Shown here: positions 30,928 through 41,747 of the stretch, piece after piece
Numbering within the stretch: position 1 is the stretch's first letter
Layout of the letters: each line of letters starts with the position of its first letter
Assembly: GCA_032358255.1 (NCBI GenBank)
Contig: JAULBX010026674.1
Location: 1 to 44,919, forward strand
Length of the DNA: 44,919 bases
Direction: 5' to 3'
Origin: Heterotrichella gracilis
Taxonomy: Eukaryota; Sar; Xanthophyceae; Tribonematales; Xanthonemataceae
Notes under the pieces: model-generated
Told to the model about the DNA's origin: nothing
Databases searched by the model: none
What the model saw: the letters and a program-made list of their open reading frames with translations, nothing else
Program-made: the position numbers and the translations under genes

Positions 30928-31433
30928 CTAAGGTGTAGACTGGACCAAGGTGGAGGTCAGCCTCATTGGAGTTTCCATTGCATGTACAACACGTGCGGTG
31001 GGCCACATGGCCAGTGCTCAAACACAACTTGCAATCTTGAACTGATAAACTTTTCAGGGCTGAGTGTGACAACTTTCCCAAATGCGCAATGTGTATGCAC
31101 CATGTCAGTGCGACTGCCGTGACTTAGTATTACAGAATATGACGAGACCTCGTGGCAAAAAATGTAGTATGGTAATAAACGGACGCTTAGGACTAGCTAA
31201 ATTGGTTTAATTTCATTTTTGCAAGCCTTCTGCCTTATGTTTGTGCTGTCTAAACCCCTCCCTGCTGCATATTTCCTCCATTTTCCCCTCAAAAACAGTG
31301 GTATGAGTACTGCCTGCACATAGACCAAAGACCCTACCTCCTGCGGGCCTACTGCTTTGTTCAAAACCCAGCATTGGTGGCAATTTCCATGTCAACCGTC
31401 TCCACGTGCAACCGTGTATCTTTCGCCTGCAAA
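30928..31433. other. Convergent 3' region
   Basis: Lies between the stops of the MYND gene (+) and the isobutyryl-CoA dehydrogenase gene (-) and must hold both 3' UTRs. No gene is seen. Confidence 0.5.
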
Positions 31434-34400
31434 TCAAGCCACTTTGTCCATCTCCCTGTGAATGATGACCCGCATGATCTCGTTTGTCCCCTCCAGAATC
31501 GAGTGCACCCGCAGGTCCCGCATGTAGCGCTCGATGGGGTACTCACGCAGGTATCCGTACCCGCCCAAAACCTGGGAGGGCATGTGGTGGGGAGGGTGTC
31601 AAGGGCACATATATATACATACGTGTGCAAGGACCATTTTTGGTTGCATTGTAAATAATGCAATTGAGTTTGCGTGCATATTCAAGCAGGTGCTCTTTTT
31701 TTTGGGTATTATAATTAAATTTATAGCTGGTTGTGGCCACACCTGGCACCCGTTGGCGCCAATATATGCCATATACAGACGTAGCTACTAGTGCGCAGGC
31801 CGCCTGCGGCAGCTGGGATCTGGACACTTTACCATAAATCTAGTGCACTGCAACATTGGCAATCACAGGGTACCCTACGTCAACCAGAGAGATCTGCCAG
31901 ACTTCCAGGCAGCCGCTGTGTTGTCTTAAGATCGGCAGCTATTTGGATTTAACTCGAGTTTTGATCAAGGTTGATTCAAAAATATTTATATCGCAGCAAA
32001 ATGCATGCAATGTTGTTTCACCTGCAGCGCCTCGTTGCTGACTGCGTAGCATGCGTCTGTGGCAAAGCGCTTGGCCATGGCTGCGTCAAGGGTGGCGGTG
32101 GGGGCGCCCGCGTCAAGGGAGGCGGCTGCATGCCTGACCCAGGGGAACAGGGGGTGAATGGAAAGGCTGGGAGCATCGAGATGCAAATGAATTACACACA
32201 TTTGGAGTGATGGCACATGTCTGAGAGAAGCTGGTACATTACAATCTGGGCTGGCCCCGATTGTGCTAGGAGGCGGCATGCATGTGCTGTGCACTGGGCA
32301 GGACATGTGCACAGCTGCTGCAGCCAGGGGAGTTGAACAGGTGCAAGTGCGCATTGAGTGCCCTGGTGCGAGCCGCTGGCCCCTAACTCCGCCTCTGTGG
32401 GTCCCCTTTCTTCCTTAAAGGAAGAGAGTTTCTAAGCATGGATGCATTCCAGACCAAACTGTACACGCATCCCAACACCGGTGCCCCCGCGCCCCACCTG
32501 ACCATGAGCCGCGACGCCTGCACCTGTGTGGCCATATCCGCCAGGCGGAACTGCGTGGCCTGGAAGGTGGAGATGGCGTGGCCAAACTGCACCCTGGTGC
32601 GGCTGTACTCGCGCACGTGGTCCAGGCAGAAGGAGGCGCCGCCCACGCTGCAGGCGCCGATGTTGATGCGCCCGCCGTCAACTGCAAGCCAGGGGGCCAG
32701 GGGGCAGGCGTCAGGGCAGGGTGCAGGTGCAGGGTGCAGGGGGGTATAGGTTTGGGATGAAATTGTGGAGTCGGGGCGGGTGTCTGTATGTCGCCTCAAA
32801 TGCTTGATGTATGCTCCACCCTACTGAGCATCAGCTCCAGCATGCATGTGCACCACACACATGCTTTGTTAGGGGTTAGGGTTTGGCACCAACTTGTACT
32901 CCGATGCGCCAATGGCACAGCCTAAACCCTAAGCACAGCTTGCACGCAACATGCAATCCACCACACCCTGCGCCAAACGTGCACAACCTGCGCTAAATGT
33001 GCACCTCACCGCACCCTGCGCTCCATGTGCACACATCAACACCCACAGGCTGCCGCGCGCGCCACATGCACATGCATGCATGCACCACTCACGCGCCGCC
33101 ATTGCAATCTTGAACCCATCCCCCTCCTGGCCCAGCCTGTTGGCTGCAGGCACCCGCACCCGGTCCAGGTTGACGCTGGCGGTGGGCTGGCTGTTCCACC
33201 CAAGCTTCTGCTCACGCTTGCCAAAGCTGACACCTGGCATGTTCTGCACCGGGGGGGCACAGACCTGGGTCAACCAATACCCTGATTCCTATCCCCTTTA
33301 CCCTTGACCCTAAACCCTGTATTTGTTTTAACCCCTAGAAGCTTGGTGACCAGGGAGGCATTGCAGGTGAATTCAATCCTGCTGACTGCCACCTATGAAC
33401 CAAACCCCATCCATCCCCACCCCTATCCACACTCGTACACCCAGATTTCCAGATTCACACACCCGTACCCACCTTGTCCACCAGGAACGCGGATATCCCC
33501 CTTGGCCCCGGTGCCCCCGTGCGCGCCATGACCAGGTACAGCTGGCTCTCGCCCGCGCCGCTGATGAACTGCTTGTGGCCGGTGAGCACGTAGTCGCGTC
33601 CATCGTGGTGGGCAGAGGTGGTGAGCGAAGCGGCGTCGCTGCCGCTGCCTGCGGGGGAAAAATGGGTGGTGGGTGGAAAGGGGGGTTGAAGGGGGGTCAG
33701 GCAGGCGACTACAGGGTGGATGCTGCTGCATGCAAGGTGGCTGTAGGCGGGCGGGAGGGGTGAGCGCAGGTCGTCAGGGGGGCGGCGTCGCTGCTGGTGC
33801 CTGCGGGGGTAGATCGCAGGGTGGGGGGCGTGAGTGGGGGTATAGAAATGCCGTGGCAGGGGTGCACCATGGTGGGCAAGGGGGCAAGCGGGCAGGGCAG
33901 GAAAGGGCCTGGTTAGTGGTGAGGCGCCAGGGGCTAGCTCAGGCACTGCCTACTCAAACTAATTGTACCCAACACAAACGCAGCATGTGCATGTGCATGT
34001 GACATCTCCTCCCCAGCCTTCCCCGCCATTGGAACCACCATGCTGCTGCGCTGCTGGGAGGTCCCCCCTTTCCCACCTCCTCCCCCTTCCTCCTTCCCTT
34101 CCTTCCCTCCCCCCCATTGCCCGACCCCCTTCCTCACCTGGCTCTGTGAGGCAGTATGAAGCCATGACCTCCATGGTGGACAGGCGGGGCAGGTAGCACA
34201 ACCGCTGGTCTCGGGTACCAAACCTGAGGAAATGTGGCGCCTATCAGCGTACTACCCTCGTTATTGCCAGCAAGATAAAACGGAAAAGGGGATTTTTTCC
34301 GCACATGCCTATCACATTCTGTCAATTGCCATTTCCACTTGGGACGTAAAACCGTCTCAAAAGAATGGGCGCCTCTACACATGCAACGTCGGACATTATT

Positions 34401-35524
34401 GCCAGATAATTGAGTGCACGTACGAAGGCAGGCATAGCTGAGGTCACTGCACTGCTACCCGCTTCCCCTGGCGCCACCACCACTTACCTGTTAATCACCC
34501 CCGCCACCATATTGTGGATGGTGAGGTAGGCAGTGGTGCTCACGTCGCCATAGGCGAGTGCTTCGAACACCACCGCGCCATCCACCCGCCCCAGGCCGCT
34601 GCCCCCATACTCCTCGCCCACATACAGCGCTCCAAACCCTAGGGCTGCGGCCGCGCGCAGGGTGTCCACGGGAAATGTGTGCTCTGCGTCCCACCTGCAA
34701 CGGTCGGCAGGTGGTGTGTGTGTGGTGGTGTGTGTGGGGGGGGGGGGCGGGGGGGTGCAGGGCGTGGGGGTGGCATGGTGGTGTTGTTCTGTGTGTGAGG
34801 GGTGCATGTGTGCATTGAGGGGTGGAGGTTGCGGTGGGTGGTGGTGAGTACCACGGTGGGGCAACCCAGGGGCAACAGCAGCCAGTGGTGATGGCACCGT
34901 GCCGATACCATGTCCGCAATTCCTGGTGTAACACCCCTTGCATCTCACATGCACATTGCATTCACCTCAGTGTGAAGGTCGTGGATTGGGGTGCCCTTGC
35001 CTCCGCAGCGCATTTTGGCCTGGCGGCCGCCTCACGTGGTGCACTCTTAGAGCATGGTGGGATTCCCCTAACCCTACACCCCTAAACCCGAATCCCTGAC
35101 CCTTAAACCCCACACCTCGCCTCACGCAGTGACTTTTGGAGCGTGTTGAGAAATCAGGGCAGCGGGCGGAGCCTGGGCGCTGTCTCATCCACTGGTCCTG
35201 TGAAGCTGCGACCATATGATCGAACCCACCCCACCGCACACAGTGCCCCTACCTTGCTGCGTGCGGCAGCAGCTCCTCCCGAGCAAAGTCATCAGCCACT
35301 CGCTTGAACTCAAGCTGGTCGGGTGTCAGACCAAACTCGCCAGGGGCGCAGCCGCTGCCAGGTGCGTCAGGTGGGGTGGAGGGGTCTGGGTGGGGGTGGG
35401 AGGAGGAGGCGCGGGGGTGGAGGAGGCGGTGTGTGGGGAGGGGGGTGCAGTGGGTGGCGGTGGCTGGGGAGGTGCAGGGGAGGTAGTGGCGCAGCAGAAA
35501 ATGGGCTGCTCGTCTGGCTGCCAT
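31434..35524 (-). CDS. ACAD8: Isobutyryl-CoA dehydrogenase, mitochondrial (ACAD8-like)
   Basis: Exons in gene order: 35253-35524, 34488-34694, 34138-34223, 33473-33648, 33093-33264, 32498-32681, 32022-32133, 31434-31571; joined frame of 448 aa. By family knowledge it oxidises isobutyryl-CoA to methacrylyl-CoA in valine breakdown, with FAD, in the mitochondrial matrix. The N terminus ([15 protein letters not shown], then Ser/Pro/His-rich to about residue 60) fits a presequence. Core motifs: [36 protein letters not shown], the acyl-CoA dehydrogenase signature [13 protein letters not shown] (about 181-193), [27 protein letters not shown], and LEGTNEIMR near the C terminus. The presumed catalytic base is Glu430 in LEGTNE. 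The choice of ACAD8 over other acyl-CoA dehydrogenases rests on the overall match ([24 protein letters not shown]). Confidence 0.93.
33783..33810 (-). repeat. Exon echo of isobutyryl-CoA dehydrogenase exon 4 start
   Basis: Near-copy of 33631-33658, which spans the exon 4 start and its CCCCCGCAG acceptor (minus strand). Both read CGGCGTCGCTG then TGCCTGCGGGGG on the + strand. It lies about 150 nt upstream of the true acceptor in gene sense, in the same intron. Confidence 0.75.
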
Positions 35525-36826
35525 GGCTGGCGATAGGTAGTGAGGGGTTGATGGTCAGGACCAGTAGTAGTTAGTGCTGCGGTTACTCAGATGTGGTTCA
35601 GCCAAGCGGAAAAGAACCGACATGGGGAGATGGTGGGGGCCTGCGTGAAATGGAGAAACAGATGATACCTCAGAGCAGCTGCTGGTAAAAGGCTGCAGTA
35701 TGGTCACCAAAACGTGCCGAAGTTTGGTGTGCACGTGCAGAAGGGCACCGGTGAGAAGTGTCGGAAGAATTTGGTGGACTGTTTCGAAACGGAATTATAG
35801 AGCTCAGGTGTAACATTTAGCCCCACACCTGTCAGACGACAATCGCGCAAGGCACTCTATGTCAGCAGGGCTGTTGTAAGGGTGGACACGCTCAAGTTGC
35901 AGGGAGTTCGCAACGCACGGCATGTGCATGTGCAGGATCGTGACAGCGCTTTTGGTGATTACGTCGATAACGTCATTCACTTCCTCGTAAAATGACGAAG
36001 AAAACTTAAACCCAGCAGGGTGGGCCGAAGATAATTCAAACTTTACACACGCTCGCAATGTATGCATGCATGCAACAGTTGCGATATTTGCCTTGTATCG
36101 TGCCCTCGGCCGGAGCTTGAACAACGAAAACACAATAATGCCGCATATGATGTATCATTCATCTGACCAACGGCTGCTGGCCGGCTCTTTTTCGGAAAGG
36201 GTGTCTACGCAACAATATTCTAGCCCTGCTGACGTGTCATATATGCATGCAACGGTTCACAACTTGCGAACACCAACCGAATGCAGGTAAAGTACCTGGT
36301 AAAAGCTGCAGCGGTGCCAAGATAGGCAGGCAACTGTCGCCACCATCTATAAAAGAACTATGCTTGGAAAGTGGTGCTAAACAAACAAGTTTGACCAGCA
36401 GTTCTGCGTGCAATTATAGCTGTGGTGGCTGAACACATTTTGTCGCAACCTATTAAGGTGCACGGTATACCTTTGCATGTGCAACCGGCGTTGAGTTCCT
36501 TACCTAAGAAAGCACCCCTTTCTGTTGCGACAAGGGCTTGTGCGCTGAGTTTGCGTCTCTATGACTGGCGCCGCGGTTTGTGCACAGTGCTCTTGAAACA
36601 CAGTTTCCCAAGTCGCCAACTCTTCCCAGTTTCCTTGTTCCTGTTCAATAGCATTTCTTAAAGATAATGGGGCAACGGAAAGAATAACCCCTGCAGATGC
36701 CGTCTTGGTGAGAGGTGGTGAGGTGGGGAGTAACTAGCCACATCAACATCCAAAACGCGTTGAACACGGGATCCTTTATCTCCGTGTGAGCGTGATCTGC
36801 ACTTGGATCAGCAGACACAAGAACAG
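35525..36826. other. Divergent intergenic region
   Basis: Upstream region shared by the isobutyryl-CoA dehydrogenase (-) and GT34 (+) genes. No gene, tRNA or clear promoter element is recognised. TATGCATGCATGCA-type alternating tracts occur at about 36059 and 36242. Confidence 0.45.
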
Positions 36827-38180
36827 ATGGCTACCCCACGTAGAAACCCACCCCCTTCCGGCAGAAACCCTGCACTCAGACCCAGCCGGACCCCCGCCAC
36901 TGCAATTGCCAAGGCTTCTCCTGCAGTCACTCAGCAAGGAGGCCTAGCCAGGGCGCTTACCATTGCCAGCATCATCGTCATAGTGTTAGGTAAGGGCTTG
37001 GATGCATATGCAAGCAGTGTGCTGGTGGTAATGTACCAGTATGCGAAACACCATCATGGGGCTGTCCTACTGCTGGTACAACATTATTACATTCCTGTAG
37101 CACAATGGTATTGGCACCCCTCGTCGCTGACGGACTCAATATTAATCTTCTGTCTGCTCGGGCCTTTCATCAGCCATTGGCGCTGTGGGAAGAATATACA
37201 CTGTCGTGAGTTCTGCCCATGCACCCTGTCAGACCTTTCCCCTGCCCCTGCAGTTGTGGGTGTGAAGGGCTCGCACCTGCTCTCCCTGCGGGGCTACCAT
37301 CGAGTCAAGGGGGGCGAGGAGGCGAGCGAGGAAAGCACGCCACTAGCAGAGGCAGCCAACCCCGACGAGGTGGACGATGAGTTTGACAAAGGTGACCCAC
37401 CCACATCCACCCCACCACCCCCTCCACACCCACACCATGCGCTGTTGGCGCCACCTATGCGCCTTTGGCGCCAAACGCCGCCTTGGCACCTTCCACATCC
37501 TCTTGCTTCTCGTGCAAATGGTTGATTACGCTTGCGCTGCGTACCCATTGCGTGTGCCGCCTTCCAACCTCGTGCGCTTTGCCCCGGGTGCAGACTTTGC
37601 CATCCAGCGCGTGGACCCGCTTGCCAACCTGACCAGCCGCGCCACCATGCTGATCATCACGGGGGTATCCCCCGATCCCTGTCAGGACGTGGCGGGCACC
37701 CACACACTGCTGCTGGGCATACAGAACAAGGAGGCGTACGCAAGGTGCGGGGCCAAACCGTAAACCCTAAACCCTAGACACATTGCTGCTGGGCGTACAG
37801 AACAAGGAGGGGTGCGTCAGGTGGGGGGGCAAAGCATGAACCCTAAACTCTAATTGACAGAGTGGGTACAGAATAGGCATTCAAGCACAAGCAGGAGGAG
37901 TTTGTGTTCTTTTGCAAACCCTGGACATTACAGAGGGCTTTGAGTGGACGTAGCGCATACTCCACGGGTGAAACCTTTTGTAGGCAGGGGTTTGAGGTCG
38001 CCGCTGTCCAGGGGAGGGGCCCTGTACAGTGGCTTGGGTAGGTGGGGGTGCAGGGCTGGTAACCAGGTGGGGGGGAGTGGATGCCTAAACCCTAAACCCT
38101 GCAGCAGCAGCGCACACGCACAACATGCACCATGCTCATACCTGAGCTGTAGTGCACTCCCTGCGTGACCACATGCAAGT

Positions 38181-38230
<50 letters not shown>

Positions 38231-39994
38231 CCCTTGTAGGTACCACGGATACCGCGTGTGGTGGACCTCCGACCGCCTGAACACCACGCTGGAGGGCGCG
38301 TGGAACAAGATTGAGGCGCTGCGGGTGGCGCTGCGGCAGCCAGTGGAGGAGGGGGGGCCGGAATGGCTGCTGTGGATTGACAATGATGCGCTCATCCTGG
38401 ATATGGAGCGCCAGATACCCTTCAGGCGCTACGACGGCAAGGACTTTGTGGTGTGGGGGGACAAGGAGGCCTTTTTTGACAAGCCAGATCCCGCCAAAGG
38501 TGAGGGGTGGGGGGGGAAGGGGCGGGACGCGCAGGCATGGCGGTGGCGGTGGTTGGTGGAGGAGGAGGGGGGCATGCACGTGCATCACAGGGGGTACAAG
38601 ACACGTGCATCACATGGAACCGGTACATGTGGCTTGTAGCCTGCATTGGTCTACACCTCAATGCCATCCCTGTGCGACGCCATCAACATGACCCAACAGT
38701 ACCAACCAGCTCATGCTGTGCCGCGTCCCTGTACATCCTTCCCAGCTGACCCCGTGCCCCGGCCCCCCGCAGGTTTCAACGGCGGCGTCATCCTGCTGCG
38801 TAACTCGGACTGGTCACGCGAGTTTGTTGAGGAGCTGGCCGAGTATGCTGTTGAGTGGTGGAGTGGGTCAAAGCATGAGGAGGTGAGGGGAGGGGTGGCT
38901 GTGGGATGGGGAAGGGGTGTAGGGTGTCAGGCGCTGGTTTGGCCTGCCCGGTGGAGTAATGAGTGGGCGTGTGTACGGATTTTGGTGTAGGTGTAGGTGT
39001 AGTGGTACTCCCCTCCCTTTGCTCCTGGTGTCGTATGGCATGGCCTGGGCAGACTGGGGTGGGTGGAGGCATGGCGGGATTGTCGTGAGGTATTCCAGTG
39101 GCCTGCCACATGAACCACATGAGGGCGATCCTCAGAACTCTGATTCAATTTAATCTGACAAATGCGCCACGGGGGCAACTGGCGCCCAGGCGGTTCCCCT
39201 GACACTAGCGCTGCCTGAACTCCTTGGCCGCTGCACATGTGTCACGTGGTGGATGGTTACAGGGCTATCTACAATGTAGCGTTTAGGGTTTTGGTAGCAT
39301 GGTGGATGGTCACATGGCGGATGGGTCACACTGCCGCTCCCTTTTCACCCACTGCCCCCTTTCTCTTGCGCAGGCCATGAAGGCGCAGATGCCCAACTTT
39401 GGCAAGGCCTACTTTGAGCAGAACGCGGTGCTGCACCTCATGGCTGCGCGGCCCCAGTGGCACTCGCGTGTGTACCTGGAGTACTGGGAGGGCTGGGTGT
39501 TCCACGCGCACTTCAAGTTCTTCCCCGTCAAGCTGCCCAAGGGGGCGGAGGACCTGGGCAAGGACATGGTGGCCTCAGGTAGGGGAGCTGGGGGTAGGGG
39601 TAGACGGGGGGGTGAGGGCGGGGCGGCACACTTCACCCTGCAATGGCGAGTGTCAGGCGTAGCTATGTGTCACTAGCAACAGCCCTTGTCATGCACCATT
39701 CTGTCCCCCCTGAATGTGACATTACCCCCCTGTTCCCGCTCCTACTCAGGCGCCAAGCCCGACTGCTGCCGCTCCGCCTTCATCGTGCACTTTGCCGGCT
39801 GCCAGCTGTGCCGCCCATCCGACGCCAAGCACGAGGTGGGGCAGTGCCTGGTGGACTTCATGGCAACCTACGCGTACGCCTACGACCAGGCGCAGGCGGT
39901 GCTGCATGAGGGCAGGCGCTACCCCTGGAGGGATGTGCTCAAGCAGCTGGGGCATGGGGAGAATTCACAGCAGGGGGAGAAGCCAGAGGGGTGA
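36827..39994 (+). CDS. GT34 family glycosyltransferase, type II membrane protein
   Basis: Exons: 36827-36989, 37254-37391, 37594-37744, 38240-38499, 38773-38882, 39374-39578, 39750-39994; joined frame of 423 aa. A basic, proline-rich cytosolic tail is followed by one membrane segment (about 43-58), then a stem and a lumenal catalytic domain, as in Golgi enzymes. GT34 hallmarks: NKEAYARYHGY (about 144-155), W-NKIEALR, the metal-binding DxD as LLWIDNDAL (Asp198-Asn-Asp200), GFNGGVILLRNSDWS, a FEQNAVLHLM segment and FIVHFAGCQLC. GT34 includes xyloglucan xylosyltransferases, galactomannan galactosyltransferases and yeast mannosyltransferases MNN10/GMA12. The acceptor in this alga is unknown. The start is the first ATG giving the tail and membrane anchor. 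Intron 3 holds a tandem copy of the exon 3 end and a long CA repeat before the acceptor. Confidence 0.93.
37712..37843 (+). repeat. 66-bp tandem duplication across GT34 exon 3/intron 3 junction
   Basis: Unit 1 (37712-37777) contains the exon 3 end, its donor GTGCGG and the following CCCTAAACCCTA. Unit 2 (37778-37843) repeats all three in order, with TGCTGCTGGGC, ACAGAACAAGGAGG, a CAGGTGGG donor-like site and AACCCTAAACTCTAA. The duplication therefore covers exon end, donor and telomere-like motif. Confidence 0.9.
38084..38100 (+). repeat. Telomere-like CCCTAAA run in GT34 intron 3
   Basis: Two full units of CCCTAAA plus CCCT in sense orientation. Another run at 37761-37777 lies in the same intron just after the donor. 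Confidence 0.8.
38182..38228 (+). repeat. (CA)n microsatellite before GT34 exon 4
   Basis: About 23 uninterrupted CA units ending 11 nt before the exon 4 acceptor AG (38238-38239). It takes the place of the usual polypyrimidine tract. Confidence 0.97.
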
Positions 39995-41747
39995 GGGGGG
40001 GTGGGGTTGCGCAGCGAGGGGGGCGTCGGTCACTTGCCACGAGCCTCGGCAATTGACACGAGGGCAGATCTGGCTGTGAGGGTCCCTGCCAAGTGGGCTG
40101 AGGCTGGTGCGGGCGGCGGAGGGATCAGCCTGGGGCGCGCGGCGGTATGTGCATGTGGGTGGGGCGCATGTAGGGGAGGCGTGGTGGCAGACTTTGTGGT
40201 CAAGCAGCCATGGAGCCGGTGTGGCACCTGTGGAGGGTGGGGGGCGATATCATTATGGGCATCGGTGACAGCACTGTACAGTCACATGGTGTGTGAGGCG
40301 GCCGCCGCATATTGCCCATCACCCATGCGGCCAGATCTGCTCACCCAGCACGCCAGCAGCTGCTCCCTGTGACAGCACGCCTGCAGCGAAGCTGGCAATG
40401 AGGGCCGCAGGCTGCACTGGCATGGCCTGGGGCGCCGCTGGCATGCTGCTTCTGGGGCCCGTGGTGGATGACCTCAGAATTCGACAGGGGAGCTCTGTTG
40501 ACAGGGGAGCTTATCGAGGAGTCTTTTGACAAGGGAGCTTATAAGTGACACGGCCATAGTGGCACACTATGTAGTCATATATGTTGACAGTACCGGACTG
40601 TGCTTGACCGCGTAGGGCCGTTGCCAATATCAGGCACAGCATACAATAGGTGCTTTGTCGCAGTAGGTACCCAATTATGCCTGCCATGCGGCATGGAATT
40701 GCTTTGATGTGGGGGCCACACCATGATAGGGTGGGGACAACGTGACGGGCAACCACCTGAAATTGAAGGAAATAAAACAGGTTTCTAGCTTTGTTGCAAT
40801 CCTGATCCTATGGGCATACATTGGTTACAGATCATTTTACCCAAGCATAGAGCCTCAGCATCACCTTGAACAAGTTTATAATTTTGCAGCAACATACTTT
40901 GTAATTTCTTTCTTTGAAAACCCTAACAATTAGGGTTTCCCTAAATCCTGTTCATTTTCATTTTAAAATTCGGAAATCCAAGCCTATTCACCTCCCAAAA
41001 AAGACCTCTTCAGAAAACAGGCTGCTTGATGGAACATGTAAAGCCTAAGTTCGGGTTGTGCATCGTCAACTGTGAGGAGCAGCCGATCCTAGCGAACCGT
41101 GGGACGTCCATTGCTGCAGCCACCCCAGATGCCACCGTGGTACTTGGCACACAACTAGGCAGCCAGTCGCAACCGCACTGCCATGGCCATAGCTGGGGGC
41201 GCAGAGTGCGGCAGTAGGAAGTAAAGCGCGCAGAAATCGCTTTCGGAGGGAGTAGCTTGTGTGCGGGAGCTCACAGGAGGTACTGCCCCGCTGCTTACCT
41301 AGGTGCAGCCCCATGCGCGCATGCACGCCTGAGACACGTTCACTATCCACTTCGCCAGCTGTTGCGAATGTGTGCTTGCTCCTGCCTGGTCCCTACGCAT
41401 GCGGAAGGGGTGGTGCATTGCTGCTCGCCACACTCGGCAGTGCTGACAACCCCCCAGGACATAAACGCCGGGACACCACTGATGCCTATTCGTTTAGGCC
41501 GGTGCAATACTGTGTGTGTAGAGTGACCAGGCTCAAGTGTGGCACACCTTGCTTGCCTTCGATATTCACCCTTGTGAGGAGGTCAAACCTGAACGACAGC
41601 GTGACAACCCAGCTTGTATAGTGCGTAGCTGGATGCCTTGCAGCCCAACAGGCTGTACTTTCTCAGAGGGTGAATTCATACTTGCAGGGTACCAGCTGCA
41701 ACTGAACACCCGCCAAATAGGAGCAAGGGAGGGACACACAGCACACC
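39995..41747. other. Intergenic region, no gene recognised
   Basis: 1.75 kb with no supportable gene. 40485-40545 has short repeats of ACAGGGGAGCT/ACAAGGGAGCTTAT. 40750-41000 is AT-rich, and its open frame at 40742-40933 starts with GTG, not ATG. At 40918-40938 two telomere-like motifs face each other, AAACCCTAA and TTAGGGTTT, separated by CAA. The last part should hold the promoter and 5' UTR of the next gene. Confidence 0.45.

Noticed and set aside
38136..38588. Minus-strand frame with a long Val-Cys repeat
   Set aside because: It is the translation of the CA microsatellite plus the antisense of GT34 exon 4.
40742..40933. 63-codon frame with a hydrophobic segment (+)
   Set aside because: Begins with GTG, lies in AT-rich sequence and ends in a telomere-like motif; no family or exon evidence.
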